Below, one piece after another: positions 8,321 to 16,016 of a stretch of 22,184 nucleotides of DNA (position 1 is its first letter; every line of letters starts with the position of its first letter). The DNA is from Mogibacterium sp. GTDB lineage: Bacteria; Bacillota; Clostridia; Peptostreptococcales; Anaerovoracaceae. Position numbers and translations under genes: made by a program. The DNA is taken from assembly GCA_016775335.1 (NCBI GenBank), contig JAEUGJ010000027.1, positions 301 through 22,484 on the forward strand, read 5' to 3'. The notes under the pieces are model-generated. The model did no database searches, was not told where the DNA came from, and saw nothing but the letters and a program-made list of their open reading frames with translations.

Positions 8321-9295
8321 ATGAATTACTACGAACTTCAAATTGAAACCGCCGGACCCGGTGTGGAGCTGGTGGAAAATGAATTGACGGAGCTGGGCAT
8401 CACCCAGTTCTCAGTGGACGACCCTAATCTGGACATACAGATGATGGATGAAGCCTGGGGCACCGAGTACGTGGACCGGGAGGAAGTTCTGGCACGGAAG
8501 GACCGCAGCGCTACGGTAACCGTGTACACCGAAACCTTAGAGGAAGCGGAGGCGATTCGCCAAAAACTTCAGGATTGGATGCCGGCGGTTCGAAACCGAT
8601 TGGATTCCGGCGTATACGGGGAGAATTTGAATGCGGACTCCCTGGGAAGCGGTAAGATGACGCTGACCCTTCGGGGAGATGAAGAATGGAAGGATAAGTG
8701 GAAGGCCTACTTCAAACCCACAAAGATTACGGAGCACATCGTGGTCTGCCCGAGCTGGGAGGAGTACGAGCCGGCTTCGAAAGAGGAAGTGGTAATTTCC
8801 ATCGATCCGGGCATGGCCTTCGGAACGGGAACGCACGAAACCACCTCTCTCACCACCTTGCTGATGGAGAAGTACCTGAAGCCGGGAGAGAAGGTGCTGG
8901 ATGTGGGATGCGGAAGCGGCATTCTGTCCATCATCGCAGCGCGCCTGGGTGCATCCGAGGTGTTGGGCATCGATATCGACGATGAAGCGGTTACCGCATC
9001 CGAAGAAAACAGCGAGTTGAACGGCGTGACAGACACCGCCCATTTCCAAATCGGCGATTTGACGGAAGGGGTGGATTTTCGGGCGGACGTGGTGGTGGCC
9101 AATCTGCTGACCCATCTGGTGCTTCGACTCAGTCCGGATATTCCGAAGCACATGCTTCCGGGGGGCCGATACGTTACCTCCGGCATTCTGGCAGAGCAAG
9201 AGGCGTCGGTCGTGCAGGCATTGGAAGAACTTGGTTTTACCGTGCTGGAAACCGCGGAAAAAGGGGACTGGTGCTGCATCGCCGCCCGACTGTAA
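8321..9295 (+). CDS. prmA: Ribosomal protein L11 methyltransferase
   Basis: 324 residues. PrmA uses S-adenosylmethionine to trimethylate ribosomal protein L11 in the cytoplasm. The substrate-recognition part is N-terminal; the PrmA signature DPGMAFGTGTHETT (162-175) is followed by SAM motif I LDVGCGSG (193-200) and the acidic IDIDDEA strand, then the catalytic-site motif ANLLTHLV. The ATG follows the nfo stop codon with no gap, and AAGGAGG lies within the end of nfo. Its methyl donor is made by metK farther along the window. Confidence 0.95.
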   Translation: MNYYELQIETAGPGVELVENELTELGITQFSVDDPNLDIQMMDEAWGTEYVDREEVLARKDRSATVTVYTETLEEAEAIRQKLQDWMPAVRNRLDSGVYGENLNADSLGSGKMTLTLRGDEEWKDKWKAYFKPTKITEHIVVCPSWEEYEPASKEEVVISIDPGMAFGTGTHETTSLTTLLMEKYLKPGEKVLDVGCGSGILSIIAARLGASEVLGIDIDDEAVTASEENSELNGVTDTAHFQIGDLTEGVDFRADVVVANLLTHLVLRLSPDIPKHMLPGGRYVTSGILAEQEASVVQALEELGFTVLETAEKGDWCCIAARL

Positions 9296-9307
9296 ATGAG
9301 ATTCGTG

Positions 9308-9336
9308 TTGAAAAAACAGCGCGAATGGAATATTAT
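9308..9336 (+). promoter_or_regulatory. Promoter of the metA-lysC fusion
   Basis: -35 TTGAAA (9308-9313), 17-bp spacer, -10 TATTAT (9331-9336). The leader of about 27 bases is too short for a riboswitch, so this methionine gene has no visible S-box, in contrast to metK. Confidence 0.65.
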
Positions 9337-9369
9337 TGAACAAAGACTGGAGTAAAAGGAGATTAAATT

Positions 9370-11661
9370 ATGCCTATTAAAGTACCGAACGATCTGCCGG
9401 CGATAGATACGCTGACGAAGGAAAATGTATTTGTGATGACGGATACCCGGGCGATGACCCAGGACGTCCGTCCGCTGCACATTCTGCTGCTGAACCTGAT
9501 GCCGACAAAAATCGATACGGAGACGCAGCTGGCGCGCCTGCTGGGAAATACACCGCTGCAGATTGAGCTGGAGCTGCTGCAGACGGCGACCCACAAGGCT
9601 CACAACGTGTCGCAGGAGCATATGATTGCGTTCTATAAGACTTTTAGCGAAATTCAGGACGAATACTTTGACGGAATGATCATCACCGGCGCACCGGTGG
9701 AAAAGATGGAATTCGAAGAAGTGGATTATTGGGAGGAGCTTTGTGAGATTATGGAGTGGAGCAAAACCCATGTTCACAGCACGTTCCACATCTGCTGGGG
9801 TGCCCAGGCCGGATTGTACTACCATTACGGCATTCAAAAGCACATGCTGCCGAAGAAGCTGTCCGGTGTGTATCTGCATCACCTGGATCAGAAGCACGGC
9901 ATGCTGTTCCGAGGTTTTGACGATGAATTCTACGTGCCCCATTCCCGGAATACCACCGTGTACCGGGAGGACATCGAAGCGGTGCCGGAGCTGAAGGTGC
10001 TGGCATCTTCCGAAGAGGCGGGGGTGTTCTGCGTAAAATCCACGAACGACCGTCAGATCTTCGTAACCGGTCACTCGGAATACGACTGGAACACGCTGCT
10101 GAAGGAGTACGTTCGGGATAAGAATGCGGGGCTGAATCCGGATGTACCGGATCACTATTTCCCGAATGACGACGATACTCAGACCCCAATCGTCAAATGG
10201 CGTTCCTGCGCGAACCTGATCTATTCCAACTGGATCAACTACTTCGTATATCAGTCCACGCCGTACGACATTCACATGATTGACAATGAGGATTTGGCGC
10301 CGGTGCTGAAGAACAATTCGGATCTCACCGTGGCGAAATTCGGCGGAACCTCCCTGGCTGACACGGCGAAATTCCGTCAGGTGAAGTCCATTGTCCAGGA
10401 GGATCCGGCTCGGAAATACATCGTGGCTTCTGCGGCCGGCCGCAGTGCGGAGAATACGGTAAAAGTGACGGATCTCCTGATTGAGGCCGCAAAGAAGCCG
10501 GAGAAATTCGATGAGAATATAAAGCTCATTTCAGACCGCTACTGCCGCATCGCCGAGGATTTGGATCTCGCGGTGGACATTTCCGCTAAAACCAACCGGA
10601 TTCGCGAAGACTTCCGGGAAATCCGGGAGGGCGGCGGCAATCCGCTTCCGTACCTGGCAAGCCGCGGCGAGTACCTCTGTGCCCAGCTGCTGGCGGAGTA
10701 TTTGGGATATGATTTTGTAGACGGGGAAGATTTGATTCTCTTCCATAACGACGGCACCTTGAACCTGGAAGCCACTCGGAACCGGATTGAAGAAGTGCTG
10801 AAGGATCGGGAACATGCGGTGATTCCGGGATTCTACGGCCGAACCGAGGACGGCAGAATTTACACCTTCTCCCGGGGCGGTTCGGATATTACCGGATCCC
10901 TGGTGGCAGAGGCCGTAAAAGCGGATCTCTACGAGAACTGGACGGATGTTCCGGGAATGCTCATGGCCGACCCGAAGGTGGTAAAGAATCCGCTGAGCGT
11001 ACCGGTCATCAATTACCGGGAGCTGCGGGAGCTTTCCCTGTGCGGTGCGGAGGTGCTGCATGAGGATGCGGTGGCACCGGCCAGAAGAAGGGGAATTCCG
11101 ATTAATATCCGCTCCACATCGGAGCCGCAGAAACCGGGTACCCTGATTGTAAAAAATGCAGACTTCTATCAGACGGTACTGGATATCTCCGGCATTTCCG
11201 GAAAGACCGGCTACTGTTCCGTCTTGATTGAGCGGGAGCGCCTGACGGAGGATCCGGCGATGAAGTCCCGAATCGATGAGATTTTCCGGAACCACGGACT
11301 GGAGATTTCGGCAGAACAGATTGCGCTGGATTCCGTATCCCTGGTGGTAAACGCCTCCTCCTTCCGGGACTGCGAGGAGCAGGTGATTCAGGAGCTTCAT
11401 GATCTGACCGGTGCAGAGGATATCGATGTATCCACCGGACTGGCTACCATCGCCGTGGTGGGACGGAATATCAGCAAAACCGTTTCCGTATCCCTCCGGA
11501 TTTTTGAAGCCCTGGCTAATGAGCACATCAACCTCCGCTTCGCCGATCACGGTGCGGAGCGAATCAGCATGCAGATCGGCGTCAACGAATCGGATTATAA
11601 GAATGCCATCCGGTCCATTTACAAAGCATTTACCAATGTTTCTCAGCTTGCGGAAAAATAA
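9370..11661 (+). CDS. Fused homoserine O-acyltransferase (MetA) and aspartokinase
   Basis: 763-residue two-enzyme protein in one unbroken frame. Residues 1-305 are a full MetA, which acylates homoserine to start methionine synthesis: the triad Cys142 (HICWGAQAG), His235 and Glu237 (TGHSEYD) falls at E. coli MetA numbering. Residue 111 is Glu, which in studied MetA proteins goes with acetyl-CoA rather than succinyl-CoA use, so O-acetylation is predicted. Residues ~318-600 are an aspartate kinase: KFGGTS 323-328, RGE 432-434, IPGFYG 485-490, SRGGSD 501-506, VPGMLMADPKVV. Two ACT domains follow (~604-680 and 690-763), as in feedback-regulated AK III enzymes. There is no homoserine dehydrogenase part. 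The linker (about 305-318) contains no stop or frameshift. The start is ATG 9370 after AAAAGGAG. The gene is monocistronic with its own promoter. Confidence 0.93.
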   Translation: MPIKVPNDLPAIDTLTKENVFVMTDTRAMTQDVRPLHILLLNLMPTKIDTETQLARLLGNTPLQIELELLQTATHKAHNVSQEHMIAFYKTFSEIQDEYFDGMIITGAPVEKMEFEEVDYWEELCEIMEWSKTHVHSTFHICWGAQAGLYYHYGIQKHMLPKKLSGVYLHHLDQKHGMLFRGFDDEFYVPHSRNTTVYREDIEAVPELKVLASSEEAGVFCVKSTNDRQIFVTGHSEYDWNTLLKEYVRDKNAGLNPDVPDHYFPNDDDTQTPIVKWRSCANLIYSNWINYFVYQSTPYDIHMIDNEDLAPVLKNNSDLTVAKFGGTSLADTAKFRQVKSIVQEDPARKYIVASAAGRSAENTVKVTDLLIEAAKKPEKFDENIKLISDRYCRIAEDLDLAVDISAKTNRIREDFREIREGGGNPLPYLASRGEYLCAQLLAEYLGYDFVDGEDLILFHNDGTLNLEATRNRIEEVLKDREHAVIPGFYGRTEDGRIYTFSRGGSDITGSLVAEAVKADLYENWTDVPGMLMADPKVVKNPLSVPVINYRELRELSLCGAEVLHEDAVAPARRRGIPINIRSTSEPQKPGTLIVKNADFYQTVLDISGISGKTGYCSVLIERERLTEDPAMKSRIDEIFRNHGLEISAEQIALDSVSLVVNASSFRDCEEQVIQELHDLTGAEDIDVSTGLATIAVVGRNISKTVSVSLRIFEALANEHINLRFADHGAERISMQIGVNESDYKNAIRSIYKAFTNVSQLAEK

Positions 11662-11737
11662 TTTTTCGAAAGTTTACGTTTTGCCGTTTCTGTCCCGCAA
11701 AAGGGCATGTTTGGTTTAAAAGCATGTCGTATGAAAT

Positions 11738-11766
11738 TTGCGCCTCTATAGGATAAAAGATATAAT
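11738..11766 (+). promoter_or_regulatory. Promoter of the PC4-like gene
   Basis: -35 TTGCGC (11738-11743), 17-bp spacer, perfect -10 TATAAT (11761-11766). The inverted repeat AACCAT-CAA-ATGGTT (11769-11783) covers the predicted transcription start and could be an operator or a 5' hairpin. Confidence 0.65.
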
Positions 11767-11814
11767 TTAACCATCAAATGGTTGTGTATCAAATATCGAA
11801 TAGGAGGAATAGAA

Positions 11815-12207
11815 ATGGCATCATTTGAGTACAAAATCGATCGACATTACGGAATTCTGTCCACTTCGCCGAAGGGGTGGACCAAAGAGCTGAATCTAAT
11901 TTCCTGGAACGGAAATCCCCCGAAGATGGACATTCGGGATTGGGCGCCCAATCACGAGAAGATGGCGAAAGGGGTGACGCTGACCCGGGGAGAAGCGGAA
12001 CGACTGGAAAGGATGCTGGCACAGGCATTGAAGCCGGCAGCTCAGAGAGTACCGAACCCGGTTCCGCGAGAAACGGGTTTCGAGTCGGAAGTATCCGGCG
12101 ATTCCGTCTTCGCATCGAATGAATCGCCGGATGACCCGGTGGAACCGGAAACGGAGGCAGAGGCCGAGACCGAGAAAAACGAGGAACCGATTCCGGAAGC
12201 AGAATAG
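11815..12207 (+). CDS. YdbC-like PC4/p15 nucleic-acid-binding protein with acidic tail
   Basis: 130 residues. The first ~70 (FEYKIDRHYGILST, KGWTKELNLISWNG, PPKMDIRDWAPNHEKMAKGVTLT) match the bacterial YdbC branch of the PC4 family, which binds single-stranded DNA and RNA as a homodimer. The last ~50 residues are proline-, glutamate- and aspartate-rich and probably disordered, reminiscent of the acidic tails of single-strand-binding proteins; such tails may recruit partners or limit DNA binding (inference). The start is ATG 11815, seven bases after AGGAGG; an earlier in-frame ATG at 11782 lies upstream of that site. It has its own promoter and converges on the cytidylate-kinase-like gene. Confidence 0.88.
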   Translation: MASFEYKIDRHYGILSTSPKGWTKELNLISWNGNPPKMDIRDWAPNHEKMAKGVTLTRGEAERLERMLAQALKPAAQRVPNPVPRETGFESEVSGDSVFASNESPDDPVEPETEAEAETEKNEEPIPEAE

Positions 12208-12215
12208 CTTGAATT

Positions 12216-12271
12216 GGGTAAGTTAGATCAAGTGAGCTAAATAGGGTAAGTTGAATCGGGTAAGTTAAATC
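12216..12271. repeat. Four 14-bp tandem repeats before a terminator
   Basis: GGGTAAGTTRRATC occurs at 12216-12229, 12244-12257 and 12258-12271. A degenerate copy (AAGTGAGCTAAATA, 9 of 14 matching) fills 12230-12243, so four units stand in register. They lie in the 3' untranslated region of the PC4-like gene, directly before the terminator. Confidence 0.8.
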
Positions 12272-12273
12272 GA

Positions 12274-12309
12274 AAGAGTCCCGGGGCGAGAAATCGTCCC
12301 GAGACTCTT
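12274..12309. terminator. Bidirectional terminator between convergent genes
   Basis: Arms AAGAGTCCCGGGGCGA and TCGTCCCGAGACTCTT pair with one mismatch and one G-T pair around a GAAA tetraloop. The T-tracts are modest on both sides. The position between convergent genes supports termination from either direction. Confidence 0.75.
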
Positions 12310-12324
12310 CATTGTGCTCGGAAA

Positions 12325-12960
12325 TTAATCCGGCATGATGCTTTCACCGCGGCATTCGTCGATGTAGGTGCGGATAATCTTTACCGCACCGTCAATGCCG
12401 GACCGGCTGGTATTGATTAGGAGGTCGTAGGAATCCCGAGCCCCCCACTTCATATCCGTGTAGTATTCGTAGTATCGCTTCCGCTGTTTGTCCATTTGCT
12501 TTATGATTTTTTCCATGGCTGCCGGAGTCATCTTCGCGGCATCTTCCGGCTTCAGCAGGGCCATTTTACGCTTTACCCGATCTTCCATCGGTGCGAACAG
12601 GAAGATGCTGACATGGGACTGATCGCTGAGGATGTAGTCCGCAGCTCGGCCCACGATGACACAGCTTTCTTTAGCGGCGATATCTCGAATCAGCTTATAC
12701 TCCTCGGCCTGAATGCGGTCGTATGGGGACGGCTGATACATTTCCATTCCGGAGAACATGGCGCCGGAAACGAAATCCGGAGCTTTCTCTTCATTATCCT
12801 TTACGTAATCTGCGTGAAAACCGGTTTTCTTCACGGCCATATCTACAAATTCGTGATCGTAGAACGCGATGCCCAGCTCCGTTGCCAGTCTGCGGCCCAC
12901 TTCGTGTCCGCCGCTTCCGAACTGACGGCCGATGGTTACGATGATTTTATTCTGTGTCAT
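12325..12960 (-). CDS. Cytidylate kinase-like family protein
   Basis: 211 residues. The N-terminus IIVTIGRQFGSGGHEVGRRLA carries a P-loop-like GRQFGSGG (11-18), followed by LGIAFYDHEFVDMA, CVIVGRAADYIL and a basic region (RVKRKMALLK) of the kind found in cytidylate kinase-like proteins. These resemble CMP kinase, but many are uncharacterised and the true substrate is unknown. ATG 12960 has AGGAGG eight bases upstream. It has an extended -10 promoter and lies 77 bp after alaX on the same strand. Confidence 0.88.
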   Translation of the reverse strand: MTQNKIIVTIGRQFGSGGHEVGRRLATELGIAFYDHEFVDMAVKKTGFHADYVKDNEEKAPDFVSGAMFSGMEMYQPSPYDRIQAEEYKLIRDIAAKESCVIVGRAADYILSDQSHVSIFLFAPMEDRVKRKMALLKPEDAAKMTPAAMEKIIKQMDKQRKRYYEYYTDMKWGARDSYDLLINTSRSGIDGAVKIIRTYIDECRGESIMPD

Positions 12961-12991
12961 AGCAATGACCTCCTATCCTTAAGTTAGAATT

Positions 12992-13020
12992 ATTATACCA
13001 CAATCGGAATTAATTCATAA
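12992..13020 (-). promoter_or_regulatory. Extended -10 promoter of the cytidylate-kinase-like gene
   Basis: On the minus strand: TGGTATAAT (-10 at 12992-12997, TGn just upstream) with a weak -35 TTATGA (13015-13020) at 17 bp spacing. Confidence 0.6.
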
Positions 13021-13037
13021 GAACTTTGGCGTTATTT

Positions 13038-14267
13038 CTATAACGATTCGATGAATTTCTCCACGGCTTCTTCGTTCGGCATGAGCGCCCGGGCCTGATC
13101 CGGTCTGCCGCCGCCTCGGCCGCCTAAGGATTTCGCATGTTCTTTTACCAGGGCACCGCAGTTTTGGCTTCCGTCGGAGAAGAGAAGCACGGTGTGGCTC
13201 GGCCGGTGTACCAGCGCCATGAGAGCCGGTGCCGCCTCATCTTCCATGATGGCGAAACCGAGTTTCAGCAGGTCGTCCGGAGATACCAGCGTAAAAGAAT
13301 CTTGATAGAAGTCCGGCATGTCCCGATGGAGCAGGGCGGCGATTCGCGCCATCTCCCGATCCCGGTAGTACTGGCGAAGGCCGGTGCAGTCCTGACGGAG
13401 CTCGGCTTCTTTTTCATCCCGAATATCCATCTTCTGAAGCAGGTCGTGGCTGCCGGCGGAATAGCGTTCCTGAACGGTGCGGAGAAGGGCATCGTCGGCC
13501 TGCATGCTTTCCAATGCTCGGTCGCCGCATTCGAAATAGATGCGGTTCATTCCCTTGTTGGGCTCGAATTTGTGAACCCGAATCAGGCCGACCTCGCCGG
13601 TGCGGTGGAAGTGGGTGCCGCAGCAAGCCACGCAGTCGTGGGGAGATTCCAAATCGCCGATGGTGACGATGGTGATTTCGCCGTCTTGGGTGACCGGCTT
13701 CCGAGTTGGCATGACAGAAGCTTCTTCCCGGTTCGGGAAGGTGGATACGGTCACCGGAAGGTTTGCCCAGATCACTTCGTTGGCCATTTTCTCTGCGGCC
13801 CGAACCTGCTCTTCCGTCAGCTTCTTTCCGTCGTAGTCCATGTCGATGGTGACGTATTCCCCGCCCATGTGGAATCCTTTGTTGGCGCCGCCGAAGAGCT
13901 GAATGAATGCGCCGGTGAGAATGTGCTCGCCGGTATGGCGCTGGGTATTTATGCGGCGACGGTCTTCGTTCAGCTTCTGGGTGACGGTCATGCCGACCTG
14001 CAGGACACCAATTGCCGAAGCGGCGTTCTCGATGGTGTGAAAAATGATGCCGGTATCTTTATCTTCCTGCACATCGATGACGGAAACGGATGTGCCGTCC
14101 GGGGTTACAAGTGTGCCTGTGTCGCAGGGTTGACCTCCGCCGGTAGGGAAGAAGACGGTTCGGTCCATGATAATCCGGGTGCTTTTGCCGTCATTTTGAA
14201 TGGCCTCAATCCGGCCGTTCAGCTCGCGGCAGTCGACGTCGTGCTGGTAATATTTTTCTGTTGCCAT
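13038..14267 (-). CDS. Alanyl-tRNA editing protein, AlaX type with DHHA1 domain
   Basis: 409 residues. It is homologous to the editing and C-terminal parts of alanyl-tRNA synthetase and probably hydrolyses Ser-tRNA(Ala) and/or Gly-tRNA(Ala) in trans. Features: an AlaRS beta-barrel-like N-terminus with FFPTGGGQPCDTG (39-51), zinc-site RHTGEHIL (H111, H115) and CVACCGTH (C215, H219), and a C-terminal DHHA1 signature GGRGGGRPDQARA. It lacks the synthetase catalytic core. The start is ATG 14267 after AGGAGG; the ORF extending to 14312 runs into a leader hairpin. The 246-bp upstream region contains a promoter candidate, a palindrome and that hairpin. Confidence 0.9.
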   Translation of the reverse strand: MATEKYYQHDVDCRELNGRIEAIQNDGKSTRIIMDRTVFFPTGGGQPCDTGTLVTPDGTSVSVIDVQEDKDTGIIFHTIENAASAIGVLQVGMTVTQKLNEDRRRINTQRHTGEHILTGAFIQLFGGANKGFHMGGEYVTIDMDYDGKKLTEEQVRAAEKMANEVIWANLPVTVSTFPNREEASVMPTRKPVTQDGEITIVTIGDLESPHDCVACCGTHFHRTGEVGLIRVHKFEPNKGMNRIYFECGDRALESMQADDALLRTVQERYSAGSHDLLQKMDIRDEKEAELRQDCTGLRQYYRDREMARIAALLHRDMPDFYQDSFTLVSPDDLLKLGFAIMEDEAAPALMALVHRPSHTVLLFSDGSQNCGALVKEHAKSLGGRGGGRPDQARALMPNEEAVEKFIESL

Positions 14268-14280
14268 AATAACCTCCTGC

Positions 14281-14317
14281 ATCCGTTTTCTTCTGTGGAG
14301 AGAAGAAATCAACGGAT
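14281..14317 (-). promoter_or_regulatory. Leader hairpin before alaX ribosome-binding site
   Basis: On the minus strand ATCCGT pairs with ACGGAT and TTTCTTCT with AGAAGAAA around a 6-nt loop, with a 3-nt bulge on the 5' side. The hairpin ends only a few bases before AGGAGG. There is no T-tract, so it is not a simple terminator; a role in translation or RNA stability is inferred. No T-box signature is seen. Confidence 0.6.
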
Positions 14318-14401
14318 TAATATCGTCTAAATTGTGGAAAACTTTTCATTAAAATTAGCGTGAAACACGTGAAACATTTGAAATATAAGGAAATCAAAAT
14401 A

Positions 14402-14447
14402 TATAAAGTTTTCAACATGCGAATGTGCAATAAATTGTATACAATTT
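14402..14447 (-). promoter_or_regulatory. Candidate alaX promoter with upstream palindrome
   Basis: On the minus strand a -35 TTGCAC (14425-14430) is 17 bp from a -10 TTTATA (14402-14407). The perfect 16-bp palindrome AAATTGTATACAATTT (14432-14447) sits one base upstream of the -35. Its TTGTATACAA centre resembles operators of some GntR-family regulators, but no such regulator is in the window. The leader would be about 125 nt. Confidence 0.4.
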
Positions 14448-14513
14448 TTCCGAATCCTGTGGAAAAAATCGTATCCCTTGAAATCAAGCACTTTACAAAG
14501 TGTTGATAAATGT

Positions 14514-15752
14514 TTACCGGAGAATATCTTCAAAGGTGGCGCCGGGCATTTCGCAGAATGTTTGGAACACCTGAGAGTCGAATTTGTACCTTCCGGTGAG
14601 TTCCAGATTTCCGGAAATGAAGGTCGCTGCGAGGTCCATTTCCATGGAAGATATTTTCATCACTTCCGAGCTCATGATGACCAGCTCGTCGGCACGGGTA
14701 ATCAGATACGCGCCGTATACGTCGTTGTTCATGTAGTAGTTCGACGTGTCCACGTGGGTATTGTCGTTGTTGTACAGAAGATAGAGGATTCCGTTGGGCA
14801 CCGGGGAAATCTGCGAATCCGATGCCATCATGGAGCGGTCCAGGTCGAAGTGCTCCGGATCTTTGACGATCTTGTACGCGGAGACGTATTCCGGACGCCG
14901 CATTTGCATCGCCATCTCAATTTCCGAGAAATGATTGAAATAGATGCACTCCATCGAAGAGACCAACGCCATCCGTTTTCCCTTCGTCATGTCCAGCCGG
15001 AGAATCAGGCGGGCGTAGAAGTATCCGTCATCGGCTTCCATTTGGGAGGTGCAGAAGAATTCTCCGGGTGCCTTGCCCTTTGTGGTTCGGTTGTGAATCA
15101 AGGTCATCATCCGATACTGCCATTTCGGAATGCTCTGAAGCATTTCCGGTGTCATCGTGGAGAGCACCGAAGCGCCGATGTAATCCTTATCGCACATCCG
15201 CATGACGAAGTAGTTGATGGTTTCGTACATGGAGACGTTTTTGAGGCAGACCGCTTGGGTAGCCTTTTCCGGCGTCCACTCCTCGTATTCCGGATCTCCT
15301 TTGGCCGCCTCCAGCATGAGGCGAATTCTTTTTAGCGTATCCTTCCGAAACTCCTGAATGTCCACATCGTGGTAGTGGAAGTATCCCTTGTTGGTTTCGA
15401 TGGCCATTTCAATCAGACGAACGGCCGCTCCCAGGGAGATGGAGATTTCTCTTCCGCCCAGACTCTCTGAGACCCGTTTCCATTGTTCCCGACACTCGTA
15501 TTGGCTGTGGAGCATGCTCACGCCCGCCATGGCCGGGTCGGTGAAGTATTCCAGGTAATCGTCGATGCCGTATTCGGAGAAGTCCAAATGCAGAATCTGG
15601 TAAATCTTGCTGCGGCCGCATTTCCAGGTAATCTTCATGGCAATTACGCCCATGAGGCGGGTGTCCGTGGCCACACAGCTGTCCCATTTGCAGTCTTTGA
15701 AATGATTGTAGAGGAAGGATTGCTTTCCTTCCACCGCATATAGTTCATTCAT
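14514..15752 (-). CDS. Hypothetical protein, no family recognised
   Basis: 412 residues. It looks soluble, with no signal peptide or membrane segment and no nucleotide-binding loop or metal motif that I can identify. The composition is rich in Met, Tyr, Asp and Glu. The N-terminal third contains several Cys (DCKWDSCVATD), and the middle carries a His/Tyr-rich stretch (KGYFHYHDVDIQEF). The C-terminal half (YFYARLILRLDMTKGKRMALVSS, ILYLLYNNDNTH, GAYLITRADELVIMSS) looks like alternating beta strands. Codon use is like its neighbours, and its promoter and in-frame length support a real gene. The start has only a weak AAAGGG 11 bases upstream. It is divergent from the metK transcript, their promoters being about 20 bp apart. 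Confidence 0.75.
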   Translation of the reverse strand: MNELYAVEGKQSFLYNHFKDCKWDSCVATDTRLMGVIAMKITWKCGRSKIYQILHLDFSEYGIDDYLEYFTDPAMAGVSMLHSQYECREQWKRVSESLGGREISISLGAAVRLIEMAIETNKGYFHYHDVDIQEFRKDTLKRIRLMLEAAKGDPEYEEWTPEKATQAVCLKNVSMYETINYFVMRMCDKDYIGASVLSTMTPEMLQSIPKWQYRMMTLIHNRTTKGKAPGEFFCTSQMEADDGYFYARLILRLDMTKGKRMALVSSMECIYFNHFSEIEMAMQMRRPEYVSAYKIVKDPEHFDLDRSMMASDSQISPVPNGILYLLYNNDNTHVDTSNYYMNNDVYGAYLITRADELVIMSSEVMKISSMEMDLAATFISGNLELTGRYKFDSQVFQTFCEMPGATFEDILR

Positions 15753-15796
15753 TGGCTTTTCAAACCCTTTCTTAATATCATTTTACACATTATGCC

Positions 15797-15826
15797 ATTA
15801 TACACTATTCTCAAAGAAAGTATCAA
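15797..15826 (-). promoter_or_regulatory. Promoter of the hypothetical 412-aa gene
   Basis: On the minus strand: -35 TTGATA (15821-15826), 18-bp spacer, perfect -10 TATAAT (15797-15802). About 40 bases of leader precede the start codon. It is back to back with the metK promoter. Confidence 0.7.
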
Positions 15827-15847
15827 TAAAAAGCAGGGGGAATTCCC

Positions 15848-15875
15848 TTGACATGCCGGCATAAATGATTATAAT
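15848..15875 (+). promoter_or_regulatory. Promoter of the SAM riboswitch-metK transcript
   Basis: Consensus -35 TTGACA (15848-15853), 16-bp spacer, consensus -10 TATAAT (15870-15875). Transcription would begin near 15882, just before the riboswitch P1 helix. Confidence 0.85.
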
Positions 15876-15889
15876 GACCATAGACTAAT

Positions 15890-16008
15890 CCTTATTACGA
15901 GCGAGGTAGGGAATGGGCCCGATGAACTCGCGGCAACCTCGGCAATAACAGTCGAAGGTGCCAAATCCCACAGTTCCCCGGAGAACCGGCGGAATCTGGA
16001 AGATAAGG
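15890..16008 (+). promoter_or_regulatory. SAM-I (S-box) riboswitch
   Basis: The outer helix P1 is CCTTAT (15890-15895) with ATAAGG (16003-16008). Between them, in order, are the S-box landmarks GGGCCCGATGAA, GCGGCAACC, AGGTGCCAAATCC and GGAAGATAAGG. In this class SAM binding stabilises P1 and frees the downstream terminator, turning metK off when SAM is plentiful. Position and target gene agree with the motif. Confidence 0.95.
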
Positions 16009-16016
16009 AGAGTGGA

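Noticed and set aside
8707..10275. Minus-strand ORF of 522 codons
   Set aside because: It overlaps prmA and metA-lysC, both with complete motifs, and has no conserved features of its own.
9370..11661. Two separate genes metA and lysC read as one by error
   Set aside because: There is no stop, start with ribosome-binding site, or frame slip at the junction near 10280-10330; both halves keep the same frame.
14268..14513. T-box leader or chromosomal origin upstream of alaX
   Set aside because: No T-box consensus is seen, and the DnaA-like sites have no dnaA, dnaN or other origin genes nearby, so neither is called as a feature.
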